NCBI GenBank assembly: GCA_033398695.1
Contig: CM065818.1
Location: forward strand, 82,208,092 to 82,272,091
Length of the DNA: 64,000 nt
From: Orobanche coerulescens
Taxonomy: Eukaryota; Streptophyta; Magnoliopsida; Lamiales; Orobanchaceae
Reading direction: 5' to 3'
Both the position numbers and the translations under genes were made by a program. Positions 12,197 through 23,879 of the stretch are shown piece by piece (positions within the stretch are counted from its first letter, which is position 1; every line of letters begins with the position of its first letter). The notes under the pieces were generated by a model. The model worked only from the letters and a program-made list of their open reading frames with translations, did no database searches and had not been told where the DNA came from.

Positions 12197-15100
12197 TTAA
12201 AACGAAAATAATTCCGGGTATCTCGACTTCATACTCTTCTCCGTCTTCCAAGTTGCCTCTTCGACTCCATGTCGAGACCACTGAACTTTTACCAAGGAGA
12301 TCGGTTTATTCCTCAACTGCTTGACTCGACTCTCGAGTATCTTTATTGGTCTCTCTTCGAAAGTGCCGTTATTAGCTATCTCGATCTCGTTGAAATCAAT
12401 AACATGACTGGGATCTGGTACATACTTCCGCAATTGGGATACGTGAAACACGTTGTGAACGTGACTCAGCGATGGCGGTAAGGCCAACCTGTATGCTAAA
12501 TCCCCAACTCTCTCGAGGATCTCAAATGGTCCGATATATCTCGGACTTAGCTTGCCTTTCCTTCCAAAACGGAAAATTCCCCGTGTAGGAGACACCTTCA
12601 ATAGTACGTGGTTCCCAATGTCGAACTCCATAGGGCGACGACGTACGTCCGCATAAGAATTCTGTCGACTCTGGGCAGTCAACAGTCTTTCTCTAATCAA
12701 AGCTATTTTCTCTTGAGTCTGAACTATCAATTCCGGTTCCGTCCCGATCTAATCCGAAGAATCATCCCAGCACAGGGGTGATCGACATCTCCTCCCGTAC
12801 AAAGCTTCAAACGGTGCCATCTTAATAGAAGCATGCCAACTGTTATTGTAGGTGAATTCAATCAATGGCAAATGGACTTCCCAATCAGTTGACCAATCCA
12901 AAGCACAAGCTCTAAGCATGTCTTCTACTGTTTGTATAGTCCTTTCGGACTGACCGTTCGTCTGAGGATGATAAGCCGTGCTAAAGTTTAGCTCGGTCCC
13001 CAAAGCCCTGTGAACTGCCTTCCAGAAGTGCGACACGAAGCGACCATCTCGATCCGAAATAATGGTCTTCGGCGTCCCATGCAATCTGACTATCTCTGCA
13101 ATAAATACTCGCGCCAATCTCTCGGGTCCCCAAGTATCTTTAATCCCTAGGAAATGAGCCGACTTGGTTAGTCGATCAACTACAACCCAAATCATGTTCA
13201 TTCCCGTTCTAGTCCTTGGCATACTGGTGATGAAATCCATCGAGATATCCTCCCACTTCCACTCAGGGATCGGAAGCGGCTTTAACATTCCGGCAGGTCG
13301 CTGATGTTCGATCTTAACCTGCTGACAAGTCAAACACCTCGAAACATACTCTGCTACGTCCTTCTTCATATTCCCCCACCAGAAGTTTTGTTTTAAATCC
13401 TTATACATCTTACTGCTGCCTGGGTGAATAGAATAGGGCGCGTTATGAGCTTCCTTCAAAATTGTTCGTCTCAAATCATCATCCTCGGGAACGCAAAGTC
13501 GACTCTGAAATCTCAGCACTCCATCCTCTTGTATCACGAATCCTGGGGCTTTTCCTTTCTTTACTTCGTCACATAATCGAAGGATCAGAGAATCGTTCAA
13601 TTGTTTAGACTTGATCTCCTCGACTAGTGATGAAGTCAGTTCCATCACATAAAGTTGCCGTTGGATTCCTGGTGCCCATACTTCAATCCCCTCGCGGATC
13701 AGTTCTCGTTGAATACTGGTTTGGAACGTAAGTGCTTCCAACACTCGAAGAGAAACCGGTTTACGTCTCAAAGCATCGGCTACTACGTTTGCTTTCCCCG
13801 AATGATAGAGAATCTCCAAGTCGTAATCCTTGATCAATTCCAGCCACCTTCTCTGCCTCATGTTTAACTCTTTCTGACTGAAAATGTACTTGAGGCTCTT
13901 ATGATCTGTAAAGATCTGACAATGAGTGCCGTACAAATAATGTCTCCAAATTTTCAGTGCAAAGACTACAACTGCTAACTCCAGATCGTGCGTCGGGTAA
14001 TTAACCTCATACGGTTTCAATTGCCGAGAAGCATAAGCAATCACTTTATCCCTCTGCATCAATACACAACCCAGACCCTGATTCGAAGCGTCGCTGTATA
14101 CCATGAATCCATCAGTTCCATCTGGTAGAGCTAAAATAGGTGCTGTCGTCAGTCTCTTCTTAAGCTCATCAAAACCAGCCTAGCATTTCTCATCCCACTT
14201 AAACTTTTGAGTTTTCTGTAACCGCTGAGTGAGCGGACGAGAGATCTTGGAAAATCCCTCTACAAAGCGGCGATAATATCCAGCAAGTCCTAAGAAACTC
14301 CGGACTTCCTTCACATTATTAGGAGCTTCCCATTCCAAGATTGCTTCGACTTTCTTCGGGTCCACCTGAACTCCGTCAGCTGATATCACATGCCCAAGGA
14401 AAGTTACTTCCTTAAGCCAGAATTCGCATTTAGAAAGCTTTGCATACAGCTGTTCCTTCCTCAAAGTGCTCAAGACCACACGCAAATGCTCGGCATGCTC
14501 CCCTGCGTCCTTCGAATATATCAAGATGTCATCAATGAAGACGACCACAAATTTATCCAAGTATTCCAAGAATACCCGATTCATCAATTGCATGAATACT
14601 GCAGGAGCATTGGTAAGTCCAAACGGCATCACTATAAATTCATAATGCCCGTCAGGGATCGAAGCGATTTCGGTATATCTGATTCCTTAATTCTCAACTG
14701 GTGGTATCCTGATCGCAAGTCAATCTTCGAGAATACCCTTGCCCCTTGCAGTTGATCAAACAAGTCGTCGATCCGAGGTATAGGATACTTATTCTTAATT
14801 GTCACCTTGTTTAATTCCCTGTAATCAATACATAATCGGAGGGATCCATCTTTCTTCCGGACAAAGAGAACGGGCGCTCCCCAAGGAGAAACACTAGGTT
14901 GAATATAACCCTTCTGTAATAATTCCTCCAATTGCTTCTTTAGTTCATACATCTCGGTTGGCGCCATGCGGTATGGTGCTCTGGAAATAGGAGCTGCTCC
15001 AGGCTCTAATTCGATAGTGAATTCCACTTCTCTCTGTGGAGGTAACCCAGGTAGTTCATCAGGAAATACATCTGAGAACTCGTTCACAACTGAAATAGAC

Positions 15101-15854
15101 GAGAGCTCTACTCCTTCCTCTTTCCTCATGGCATAGCACCAAAGTCCGTGACATCCCTGCTTCAGCAATTTCACGGCTTTCATTGCTTTGATCAATTTTC
15201 CCGAGCTTCCTGGTCTCCATCCTCGGAATAAGTGTTCAGATCCGCCATCAGCAATGATAGAAATGACTCTCTCTCGGTAATTCAGAATAGCTCCATAGCG
15301 GTTGAGCCAACCGTCTCCGAGAATTAAATCGTCACCGTAGATGTCAACCACGATAAGGTTCGATAGCCAATCTCTCCCTCCTATAGTTACTGGAAAATCC
15401 CTAGCTTCTAGGGTTCCCACAATTTTCTCTCCGCTCGGTAATCCCACAACATAAGGTTCGCAATCAAACAAGCACGAGATTTTCAAACGATTAACACAGT
15501 TCAAAGATATAAAAGAATGCGTAGCTCCCGAATCGAACAAGACACTAACTGGTTGCAAAAGGATCTGAATCGTACTGATGCAACGGCCGTGTTCTGATCA
15601 TCCTTCTTCATCTCGTAAATACGCGGAGGAACGGACCCAGCGCTGGATGCCTCTCTTTTCCCAATATTCTGCTGCGGGAAACCGCTCTGCTGCATCTGGT
15701 TCACACTCGTTTCCTTCGGAACTGGAGCTGGAGTGCGAGTACCAAAAGATCGGGTCGCATTCCCACAAAATGTTGCGCGATGTCCTTCCTGTCCACACTC
15801 AAAAGCAGTCACGGGGCGCGAAACAATCACGTCGAACATGTCCCGCTTTGCCAC
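12197..15854 (-). pseudogene. pol: gypsy-1 nucleocapsid-protease-RT-RNase H-integrase-chromodomain, broken
   Basis: Order in element sense: two CX2CX4HX4C knuckles (about 15,755-15,860), aspartic protease with [12 protein letters not shown] (about 15,500-15,540), reverse transcriptase ([19 protein letters not shown]; catalytic [11 protein letters not shown] near 14,530), RNase H, integrase with HHCC zinc site ([11 protein letters not shown] to CLTCQQ) and DDE core ([23 protein letters not shown]), then a chromodomain-like tail ending YPELF. Breaks: an extra T between the two knuckles, a frameshift in RT near 14,680, TAG at 14,180-14,182 before RNase H, and TAG at 12,749-12,751 after integrase. 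Between breaks all catalytic residues I could check are present. One long polyprotein frame is the likely ancestral state. Confidence 0.88.
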
Positions 15855-15856
15855 AG

Positions 15857-16813
15857 TTATAACACTTCTTCCACAATATGCAGCTTGATTAGTCGCCTGA
15901 ACTTCTTTCCACCTCGAGAAGGATGCGGAGGTCTCCTGGATGAGTGAAAAGAGGACTGACCCCGGCGGGGCCCGCTGCTCTTATTCTCCGTGAAGTTGCC
16001 AGACATCTTCTGTTTCTTTGCTTCCATCGATTTCTCTACTGCTGCCTCCTTCATATCATAGGCCAACGCCTTGTCCTGATACTGTCGCAAGGTGGTACAA
16101 TCAAATCCGGACATATATTGCTGAATTTCCGGCTTCATTCGCATGTCAAAATGGAAAATCCTTTCCGCCTCGGTCCTGACCAAGTGGTGCACATAAGTCA
16201 GCTGGTGATTAAAGGTCTTAATCACGTCCGTCACATATGCTTCCGAATTTTGTGGTGAGAAAAAATTCCGAACTCGGGCTTCTCTAACTGGGCGAGGACA
16301 ATACTGCGCCTCCATCATCAATTTGAATTCCGTCCAGTAAACATTGTGCTCCTCCAGTCGAATGGCCTCCCACCAGTCGAAAGCCTCCCCTGTCAGAAGA
16401 TATTGGGCGACCGGAACCTTTCTGTCGTTGGGGCAGTTAATCCCTGCAAAAATCTTCTCCAACTCCTTCAGCCAGTGATCCCAAGAAAGCGTCTCAGCCG
16501 AACCATCAAATTTCGGAGGATGCAATTTGATCACCTCGGTAAGCCATCTATCTCCTCGATTATCCACGTTATGCTGTTGTCCCATCGCCGTCTGCATGCG
16601 ATCCACAACTTGAGAAAACTGGTTTATCTGGGCAACCACCTGCTGTAGCACTCTCGGCACGTTAGGATCTGCATTATTATTTGCCGATCCCTGCTGTCCC
16701 CCGGAATCCATTCGACTAGCGGTTATATCTGGGGTAGATACCGACTCTTCTTGTCTCGCATTTCCACGTCCGCGTCCACGACCGCGTCCGCGTCCACGAC
16801 CTCCTCTCAACAT
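15857..16813 (-). CDS. gag: gypsy-1 Gag (capsid) with Arg-Gly repeat N-terminus
   Basis: Gag forms the virus-like particle. The start is the ATG at 16,811-16,813, giving MLRGG followed by about seven Arg-Gly pairs, then a variable linker. The retrotransposon-gag core follows (KLHPPKFDG, WDHWLKELEKIF, LTGEAFDWWEA, FKLMMEAQYCP, RVRNFF). The frame stops soon after a basic stretch. The first zinc knuckle (CYNCGKAGHVRRDC) lies just past this end in another phase, so this Gag lacks its nucleocapsid part in the visible frame. An upstream ATG in frame (16,870) is less likely, because the Arg-Gly start matches gypsy-2. The core itself looks intact. Confidence 0.82.
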   Translation of the reverse strand: MLRGGRGRGRGRGRGRGNARQEESVSTPDITASRMDSGGQQGSANNNADPNVPRVLQQVVAQINQFSQVVDRMQTAMGQQHNVDNRGDRWLTEVIKLHPPKFDGSAETLSWDHWLKELEKIFAGINCPNDRKVPVAQYLLTGEAFDWWEAIRLEEHNVYWTEFKLMMEAQYCPRPVREARVRNFFSPQNSEAYVTDVIKTFNHQLTYVHHLVRTEAERIFHFDMRMKPEIQQYMSGFDCTTLRQYQDKALAYDMKEAAVEKSMEAKKQKMSGNFTENKSSGPRRGQSSFHSSRRPPHPSRGGKKFRRLIKLHIVEEVL

Positions 16814-17037
16814 ACTGCAAACATAAATACTCAATATCCAGGGCAAACTTTCTAAAAATACATCCATCAATGTTCACAAAACATGAATTAAATAAAACGG
16901 TAGTATTTGAGATTAGGAAACTTACAACAACGGTCCACACGACGATGCTGGCTCAGCAGTGATGTTACGAACGACCAATAATCAAATAACGTAAATAGAC
17001 CCAACTAACCCGACTGCCAAGATATCCATGAATCTTA

Positions 17038-17049
17038 GCTCTGATACCA
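17038..17049 (-). other. gypsy-1 primer binding site (initiator-Met tRNA)
   Basis: Reads TGGTATCAGAGC in element sense, five bases inside the right LTR. This is the usual complement of the 3' end of initiator methionine tRNA. Confidence 0.9.
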
Positions 17050-17054
17050 TATTC

Positions 17055-19445
17055 TGTAACACCCCGAGATATTCGGAATAATTACAGCACCGTAAACCCT
17101 TTAGGCAAGGATTTACAAGGCTAATTTTAAAAAGAGTGTAAATATAAACCAATCGTACAACTGAAGCTCAAATATATATTTGATTCAACCGATTAAATGA
17201 GTTAACTTATACAACCATATCGAAAGGACATTATTAAAACAGACGTACTCGAGTACTAAATAGACCAAGGAAACACATCACAATAACAATAAACCTCAAC
17301 CACATCACTGAGCCATTTCATCATCCTGTCGGTACTGTGGTTGCTTCCCCGCTCCTCGGCTACCTGAACATCAAAACAATGTCCACCCCCGAAGGGGTTA
17401 GCAAAACAATGCTATTACAAGTATCATAATACAAAAATCATCAGTGCATCATAAAACATGCAAAACGGACTTCCGCCACCGGAATCCAACGATGTGAATC
17501 CTTACGATTCCATCAACACAATACAGGGTAATCCAGCGATCCAGCGCCCTTGGTATAGATCCCCATGATGATCCTGTCGGACCAACGCATGGTGGAAAAC
17601 CCGTCCAACGATCCAGCGCCCTCAGCATAGATCCCCATGATGATCCCATCGGACCAACGCATGGTGGACATTCGATCCAGCGCCCTCAGCATAGATCCTC
17701 ATGATCCCCTCGGATCATTTAAACCATAAATCAATCAACTATGCATACACATATGCATTTCAATATGTTCGTCAATACGAACAAATAACAACGAATATCA
17801 CGAGAATTTCAGAAATACATCTCATATTCAACAACATGAACAAAACCACAAGCATGATCAACGTTACAATATAAATCAAACTCGACATATGATACTTGCC
17901 TCGGAAATGGCAAGAATGAAATACTCCAACAAACGTTATGCGTCCGTATGTCACCGCCCCACGATCGACCCCTATGCAAGGCTCGCACCTTGTTCAAAAA
18001 GAGATACAAGGAACTTAACATACCACTCGATACTAACATACGCTCACCGAATACTAATATTAAGATCGTAAAGTAGTGACACTAGGTTGGTTCACGGTTA
18101 GAACACTAAGTAAGAACTAAACCGGGAACGATAAGGCACTCTATAAGGGCTGAACGATCATTTCGAATATGAAGTACCGTTGTTTAAAAGTTCATTGTTT
18201 CATAAGGTGTTGAGGGTTTCGTGTTAAATAAGGAAATGAATGTCAAATCCTCATATGATCGGCTATGATGATTCGACCCCCAATATTTCTCAAGACGACA
18301 AGCATGCTTAAATATTACGCAAGGAAAACGACACTACGGTGATTCGGTTTGAGTTCAAGGACTGCGTCGATATATTACCCTCAAGGACATGAAGAACATG
18401 GTCACAACAAATTCTTGTAACATACATGAATTACTCCAATGGAACATAAAAAGGTTCAGAAAATCTAGCGGAAATCATGCTTGTTATTATTTCACGAATT
18501 TAGGATACTTCATGCAAAGGTTTTCATCCACCGAGGCTAAATCAAGACTCTACGTAATGAAAGAAAGACAAGGTATAATCGGGTTCTAAACTTCAAAACA
18601 TGGTGCTGGACTCAAAAGATCATTATCTAGTCCAAATATTTCCAAAACAAGCTCAAAGTATAGTTTAAGAATGTAAACTCTAGCTTGGTGAATCGTAACA
18701 TATCTTAAGAGATGTAAGAATAAGAAAATCTTCAATAAACTCTTCACCGGAAGCTTGATCACCAACTCACCCGGTCTAAGCTTCCCAAATTCGGAGGTAA
18801 ATGATGATATGAGAGATATGAGGTGAAGGATAGTCTCAAGAACACAAAAATCGGCCAAGGCAAAAGTGGGAAATGAAGTGAGGGTCAGGTTCTATAAATA
18901 GATTTCTAAGTATTACGTACGTTATGCAATAACCCCTTACATACGTAACAAGCTTAACGTACATTATACCCTAGCCTTAGCGTACGTAATCGCCTGACCA
19001 GAGTTCCCTAGACTGATTTCGCCATTCCTTTACGTACGTAATCACACGGGTTTTACGTACGTAATACTCATGTCTATAGCGTACGTAACACATGCACCAT
19101 AGCGTATGTAACGCCTATGTCCAGGTTCATACGGGAATCACACGAATCTTCGCCGGCCCTCTCTTAGGCCCCCACAAGCCGACCCTTATCCGAACCCAAG
19201 TTGACTTAGCTTACGTACGTTAAGAACATCAGATAACGTACGTAACACAGCATCCTTAGCGTACGTTATGAACGCCTGCTAATGTACGTTAGTACGTGCA
19301 GAATCATGCATGCAATGCTTGAAGATATATAAAAAAAACATAAGGGCACAAATACGGGAAACCAAGCTACGATTTATAACATCACGAAGTCGAAATAATA
19401 AAAGGTCGAGTACAAGGTAAATACACCATTTATTCGGGCATTACA
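17055..19445 (-). repeat. gypsy-1 5' LTR (right)
   Basis: This LTR is 2,391 bases and nearly identical to 9,779-12,161, with the same palindrome array (18,911-19,292), TATA box (18,892-18,901) and hairpin (17,386-17,397). It would drive minus-strand transcription of the element. Confidence 0.92.
18911..19292. promoter_or_regulatory. Array of TTACGTACGTAA-type palindromes in gypsy-1 right LTR
   Basis: Same twelve sites as in the left LTR. Differences between the two LTRs in the array are mostly C/T or G/A changes within ACGTACGT. Confidence 0.8.
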
Positions 19446-19940
19446 AGCGCGGTCAATTGCAAAACGTCGGGGAGGTTGTGGGGGTCGCGGAGATCGGGAG
19501 GTCGCCGGAGGTCATGGGTCAATTGTGAAGCGTCGGGAGTCAGGGGAGTCAAAAGCGTCGGGGAAGAAAGAGAGGAAAGAAAGAAAAAAGAAAGAAGAAA
19601 GAAAGGAGACCGGGTAAAAATAAAAGGATCATTAACAACGGTTTTTCAAAAAACCGCTGTTGAAATTAAGATAATAAATATCTAAAAACGGTTATAAGTA
19701 CAACCGACGTTAATTGTTGGTATGTAACAGCGATTATGAAAACAACCGCTGTTAAAAGATGGATTCTGACTGCGGTTTCTACAAACCGCCATTAATTGTT
19801 GGTATTTAACAGCGGTTGTTGCTATAACCGCTGTTAACTTTTCGGGATATTTGCAAAGTATGCCACCACACAAATTTAATAGTGGTTTTTGCATAACCGC
19901 TGTTAAAAGTCCGCTGTTAAATGGTTATTTTGTAGTAGTG
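19446..19940 (-). mobile_element. CACTA terminus with subterminal repeats
   Basis: Read on the minus strand this end begins CACTACTACAAAATAACC at 19,940. It is followed by repeated, mostly inverted AACAGCGGTT motifs (19,636-19,925), the typical subterminal transposase-binding layout. The bases just outside (19,941 onward, GGTGAATCATGG) match the paralogous locus at about 21,796 (GGTGCATCATGG), so the border is confirmed by an empty-site paralogue. The first 190 bases are purine-rich spacer. Confidence 0.9.
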
Positions 19941-20536
19941 GGTGAATCATGGTCATCAGCCTCATCATCTCTCCTTTCCTCATCTTTTCTTTCTCCTTCT
20001 TCTACTTGTTCATCTTCTTTTCCTTCTTTTTAATCTTCTTTCTTTTCTTCTTCTCTGATCTCATCCTCTTCATTTTCTTCTTCTTTCTTTTCCTCCTTTT
20101 CCTCATCATCCTTCTTTTCAACTCCATCTTCCTGTTCACTTTCGACTATTTCTTTTTCAACGCCTTCAACATTTTCTTCAGCCTTCTTGTCACCTTCTCC
20201 AGTTTCACCTTTTTCAACTTCAACAATAGTAACTTTATTCTTTTATATCTCTCCTATTTCTCCTTTTTCCTTTCCAAATCCATCCTACTCAATAAAGATT
20301 TTTCCTTGGAATACATCTTTCATAACCTGTAGGATGAACTGGTCCATATTTTGTTTAAAACAGGAGATGAACCAGCTCTCCTTCAGTAATATCTTCACAT
20401 CTGTCTCTTGACAGAAATACATAATAAGTTGTTCTAAAGCAATGGGGTGATCCCAGGTACTTCTCTCAACAAATTTTCTTAGTCGAGAGAAGGTAAGCAT
20501 TTTTAGTTTTTTCCATTCTTCATACATATTGATAAA
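19941..20536 (-). pseudogene. Partial second copy of the degraded gene (copy B)
   Basis: This segment aligns with 21,796-22,396 over about 600 bases with roughly one difference in ten by eye. It covers the acidic Glu/Lys/Asp-rich stretch and the conserved block FVERSTWDHPIALEQLIMYF. It begins exactly at the CACTA end, so the rest of copy B presumably continues on the other side of the CACTA, outside the window. No usable frame runs through it. Confidence 0.7.
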
Positions 20537-20833
20537 TGGGGCAATCATTCTTTTTTAGACAACTAGTGGTTGTCAATCAAGTTGACTGTCATAAGCTTTT
20601 AGAGTTACATATTACACTACAGTCCTTGAATGAGAAAATACAAGTAAAAATGAAAATTACAAGTACTATAAGAAATTACAAGTGAAATGAAAAATTACAA
20701 GTAATTACAATGGAATTCATCTCCCTCTTCCTCTGATTTGCCTTGCTGGAGGGAGTGACTTCAAGGGTTTTGCTCCTATGGGTCTTTTTGTGACTGGAGA
20801 TAAACCATACTACTTGAAAATTGAGGCAAATTC
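20537..20833. other. Spacer between the two gene copies
   Basis: AT-rich sequence with five close repeats of AATTACAAGT (20,637-20,720), probably the 3' flank of copy A. No gene seen. Confidence 0.5.
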
Positions 20834-23705
20834 TTAGCCTTCAGGGGTTGCAAATTTGTTCTTGATAAATATGGCCTTGATCTCCTCCTGAAGAGCTATG
20901 TCACCCAGCTTTCCATTGATGTCAATTGGGGGATCCTCTGGCCTGAAGTTGGGAATCATAGGATATGCATTGAAATCTTCTTCAGACACTCTTTTCAGGA
21001 TCTCCCATAGATTTGGATAGTTGATTTCTATGAAATCAATGTAAGTTTGCTGGGGGGGACATTCTTTATCCTAAACTATTTCCCATAGGTAATACTTTTC
21101 TGAAAATTCCTTCTTTGTTGTTCCCCATATGGATTCAACTTCAGCGGGCAAGAATTCCTCAACATATTGAAGCTCTTTACCTTTCCGTTGAAGCCTCACA
21201 TCTAGGTCATGCCTGGTTTTCTTCTTCTTATCTGATGGCTCTTCAGATGGTGCAACTGAATTCCTTCTTTTCAAATTTGAAGTTCCAGCATGGATCACAG
21301 GAAGGTCTTACTGCCTTTTTGGTCTTGCTTCTTCTTTTTCTTCCCCCTTATTCCTAATTCTCCCCCCCCCCCCCCCACCTTTTTGCCAGCTTCAATGATC
21401 TTAGCTAGCTGATTATCTACCCAAGTCATAAAGTCAGACATGCCAAGAGGCATTCTGGAGTTTGAGGGTGGTGGGGAGGGTTCCTTCCTTTTGAGAAGAG
21501 TGTCTTCTTTGGTATGAAGGGACTGCATGTCAGGTTTAACATCGGCTGCCAGAAGCTTTGCAACCATTTCTTCCACAAGTCTTCTGATCAGGTCAGTGAC
21601 TTTAGGTGACAGTTGGACTTTAGGTGACAGTTGATGAGCATTGTTTTCACCTGAGCCCTCCTGTGCAACTGATTTTCTGGCTGTAGATTTTTCTGAGGGT
21701 AAGCTTCTATCAGTTGCTCCTTCATCAGATGATGTCTTATCAGGGGTACCTCATTTATCATCTTCTGTGGGATGATGAGAGCTGGATGCTTAATCTGGTG
21801 CATCATGGTCATCAGCCTCATCATCTCTCCTTTCCTCATCTTTTCTTTCTCCTTCTTCTTCTTTTTCATCTTCTTTTTCTTCTTTTTCATCTTCTTTCTT
21901 TTATTCTTCTCTGATCTCCTCCTCTTCGTTTTCTTCTCCTTATTTGTTTTCTTCCTTTACGTCATCATCCTTCTTTTATACTCCATCTTCTTGGTCACTT
22001 TCTACTATTTCTTTTTCAACCCCTTCAACTTTTTCTTCATCCTTCTTTTCACCTTCTTCAGTTTCACCTTTTTCAACTTCAACAATTGTAACTTTATTCT
22101 TTTATATCTCTCCTCTTTTTCCTTTTTCCGTTCTTACTCCATCCTCCTCACCAAATATTTTTCCTTGGAATACATCTTTCATAACCTGGAGGATGAACTG
22201 GTCCATATTTTGTTTAAAATGGGAGATGAGACAGTTCTCCTCCAGTAATATCTTCAAATCTATCTCTTGATATAAATACATAATAAGTTCTTCTATAGCA
22301 ATGGGGTGATTCCAGGTACTTCTCTCAACAAATTTTCTTAGTTGAGATAAGGTAAGCATTTTCAGTTCTTTCCATTCTTCATACATATTGATAAAAGAGT
22401 ATTTCAGGACTTCTTTTCTTACCAACTATAATTATGCTTTGGTAAGGTTCAGAGAGTTGTTTTTCTTGAGGTTGAAAGAATAGCCTGCTTTTGGTACTTC
22501 AATTGTTTCCTCTGCTTCTTCTTCCTGAGTAACACTTGGAAGTGTTAAGAGTGGGATCACCTCTTGGTTCATCTCAGAGAAGTGGGTTGGGTGGTCTTTA
22601 GACAATGCAGGTGATGTTGAGATGATCATCTGCATTCCCTCCTCTGTGTCTGAGAGATAGTCCACTAGTCCTCTCTGTCTTTTGGGGGATGATTCGGGTG
22701 AGGATACAATGTTGAAAGGATTTTCAGGTGGCTTCCTCTTTTTGAAGATCTTGGTAATAGGAATACTGCCGCTATCAGAATCATCTGCAGGTAGGATCTC
22801 AGGTGCATGTGACTTTTGTATCTCAACTGCAGATGGGGCTGATGTCATCTCCCTACAGTTCTGTCAGCTGAGATCTTAGTTGTGGTTTTGTTGGCTATGT
22901 CAGATTGTACTTCATCTGAGTCTGAGTGGATTCTATATGACGAAGTTCCACTTGTCATCTTTTCAATATGCTCAGCTGCTGTGGGCTTGTTCTTCTCTGA
23001 AAGTTTCTCCTTTGTCGTTTGGTGTAGGTGACCAAGTCTCTTTCTGATGAAGAATTTTTCTGCTTTTCCTTTGGCCTTTCCCAAGAACTCCAAAATCCAG
23101 CTGATCTGGGTTCCATAGGCCAACTTGTGAACAAATTTATTTTTCTATGAGTCCCAATCCATCTTATTTACCTCACGAACTTACTGCCTATATATGTAAT
23201 CAGCCCAGTTAATCCTCTGTCTCTGGATCAGTGCACCCATGACAATATACTTGGATGAAGATAGTTGATCAAAACTGCCTGCCATCCCCATCACTATTTT
23301 ATTAGTGATGACCAGGATATATTTGTACTCCTTCTTTATGTCACCCTTCTTGGCTGTGAATATGACTTTTGGTGACTGGTCAGGCATCCTGATTTCCTCA
23401 CGTAGTTCGAATGGATTTGGTTTCAGGGCTTCAAATGCAATGCCCTGGTTCTCCATATTGAAAGCGTCTGCAATTGTTTGCTTGTTGATGATAGAACTCT
23501 TAATTCCATTTTTTGTGATCGTGGCCTCCTTGAAAAAACATATAATGTCTTCCTTGTAGAGTTGAGTGGGATTAATGTTCAGAAAATGATAAATCCCATT
23601 CTTCTTCATCTTTCCAATCAGTTGTGCCATTGTCGCCGTCTTGTTGGACTCCAGCAAACCTTCAAAATCAATGATGATATTGAAGATTATTTGCTCCTTC
23701 ACCAT
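20834..23705 (-). pseudogene. Degraded low-copy-like gene (copy A), family unproven
   Basis: Minus-strand fragments line up as one decayed gene. The N-terminal part (23,181-23,705) has NPTQLYKEDIICFFKEA and ends with AGSFDQLSSSKY and QRINWADYIY; a second part (22,845-23,123) is in the same phase after a TAA and a TAG. The rest (22,102-22,848), in another phase, holds FVERSTWNHPIAIEELIMY, then a long Glu/Lys/Asp-rich low-complexity region (about 21,800-22,100), a Gly run from a 16-base C tract (21,361-21,377), and a tail ending near 20,834 (ALQEEIKAIFIKNKF). The pattern recalls, from memory, a multicopy protein family of Lamiales genomes of unknown function; a relation to 'putative plant transposon protein' domains is possible. 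No retroviral or transposase motif is seen. Confidence 0.5.
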
Positions 23706-23865
23706 TTTAAGATTGACTCCTTTGAAGTAGGTTGCGGGATCTATTTTTGCAAATCGAAAAGTTTTCAGATTAGTGCAGTGAGAATTCTAGGGTTTTTCTG
23801 CTTTCGAGAAATCTAGGGTTCTTTGAGCTTGAAGACGATAATGTTTTTCTGAAATGATTTCCATC

Positions 23866-23876
23866 GTCTTATATAC
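23866..23876 (-). promoter_or_regulatory. TATA box of the degraded gene
   Basis: GTATATAAGAC in minus sense, about 160 bases before the first ATG. Between them lies a leader with two AACCCTAGA motifs, common in plant 5' leaders. Confidence 0.55.
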
Positions 23877-23879
23877 CCG

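Larger units (their letters stand above)
9779..19445 (-). mobile_element. Ty3/gypsy chromovirus (gypsy-1), full length, inserted in the CACTA
   Basis: Two LTRs with TG...CA ends (TGTAACACC to GCATTACA on the plus strand) enclose a minus-strand gag-pol. The flanking five bases are ACCGC on the left (9,774-9,778) and AGCGC on the right (19,446-19,450), a target duplication with one mismatch. The primer site lies beside the right LTR and the polypurine tract beside the left LTR, both as expected for minus orientation. Integrase is followed by a chromodomain-like tail (QWSRHGVEEATW), pointing to the Tekay/Del side of the chromoviruses. The first 290 bases of the two LTRs differ at about six places, so the insertion is fairly recent. 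Coding is broken at several places. Confidence 0.93.

Noticed and set aside
19476..19685. Arg/Lys-rich 69-codon frame in the CACTA end
   Set aside because: Purine-rich subterminal DNA that runs into the inverted terminal repeats; no sign of a gene.
21588..21890. Lys/Glu-rich frames as a nuclear or ribosomal protein
   Set aside because: They come from a purine-rich low-complexity tract inside the degraded gene; phase changes occur on both sides.
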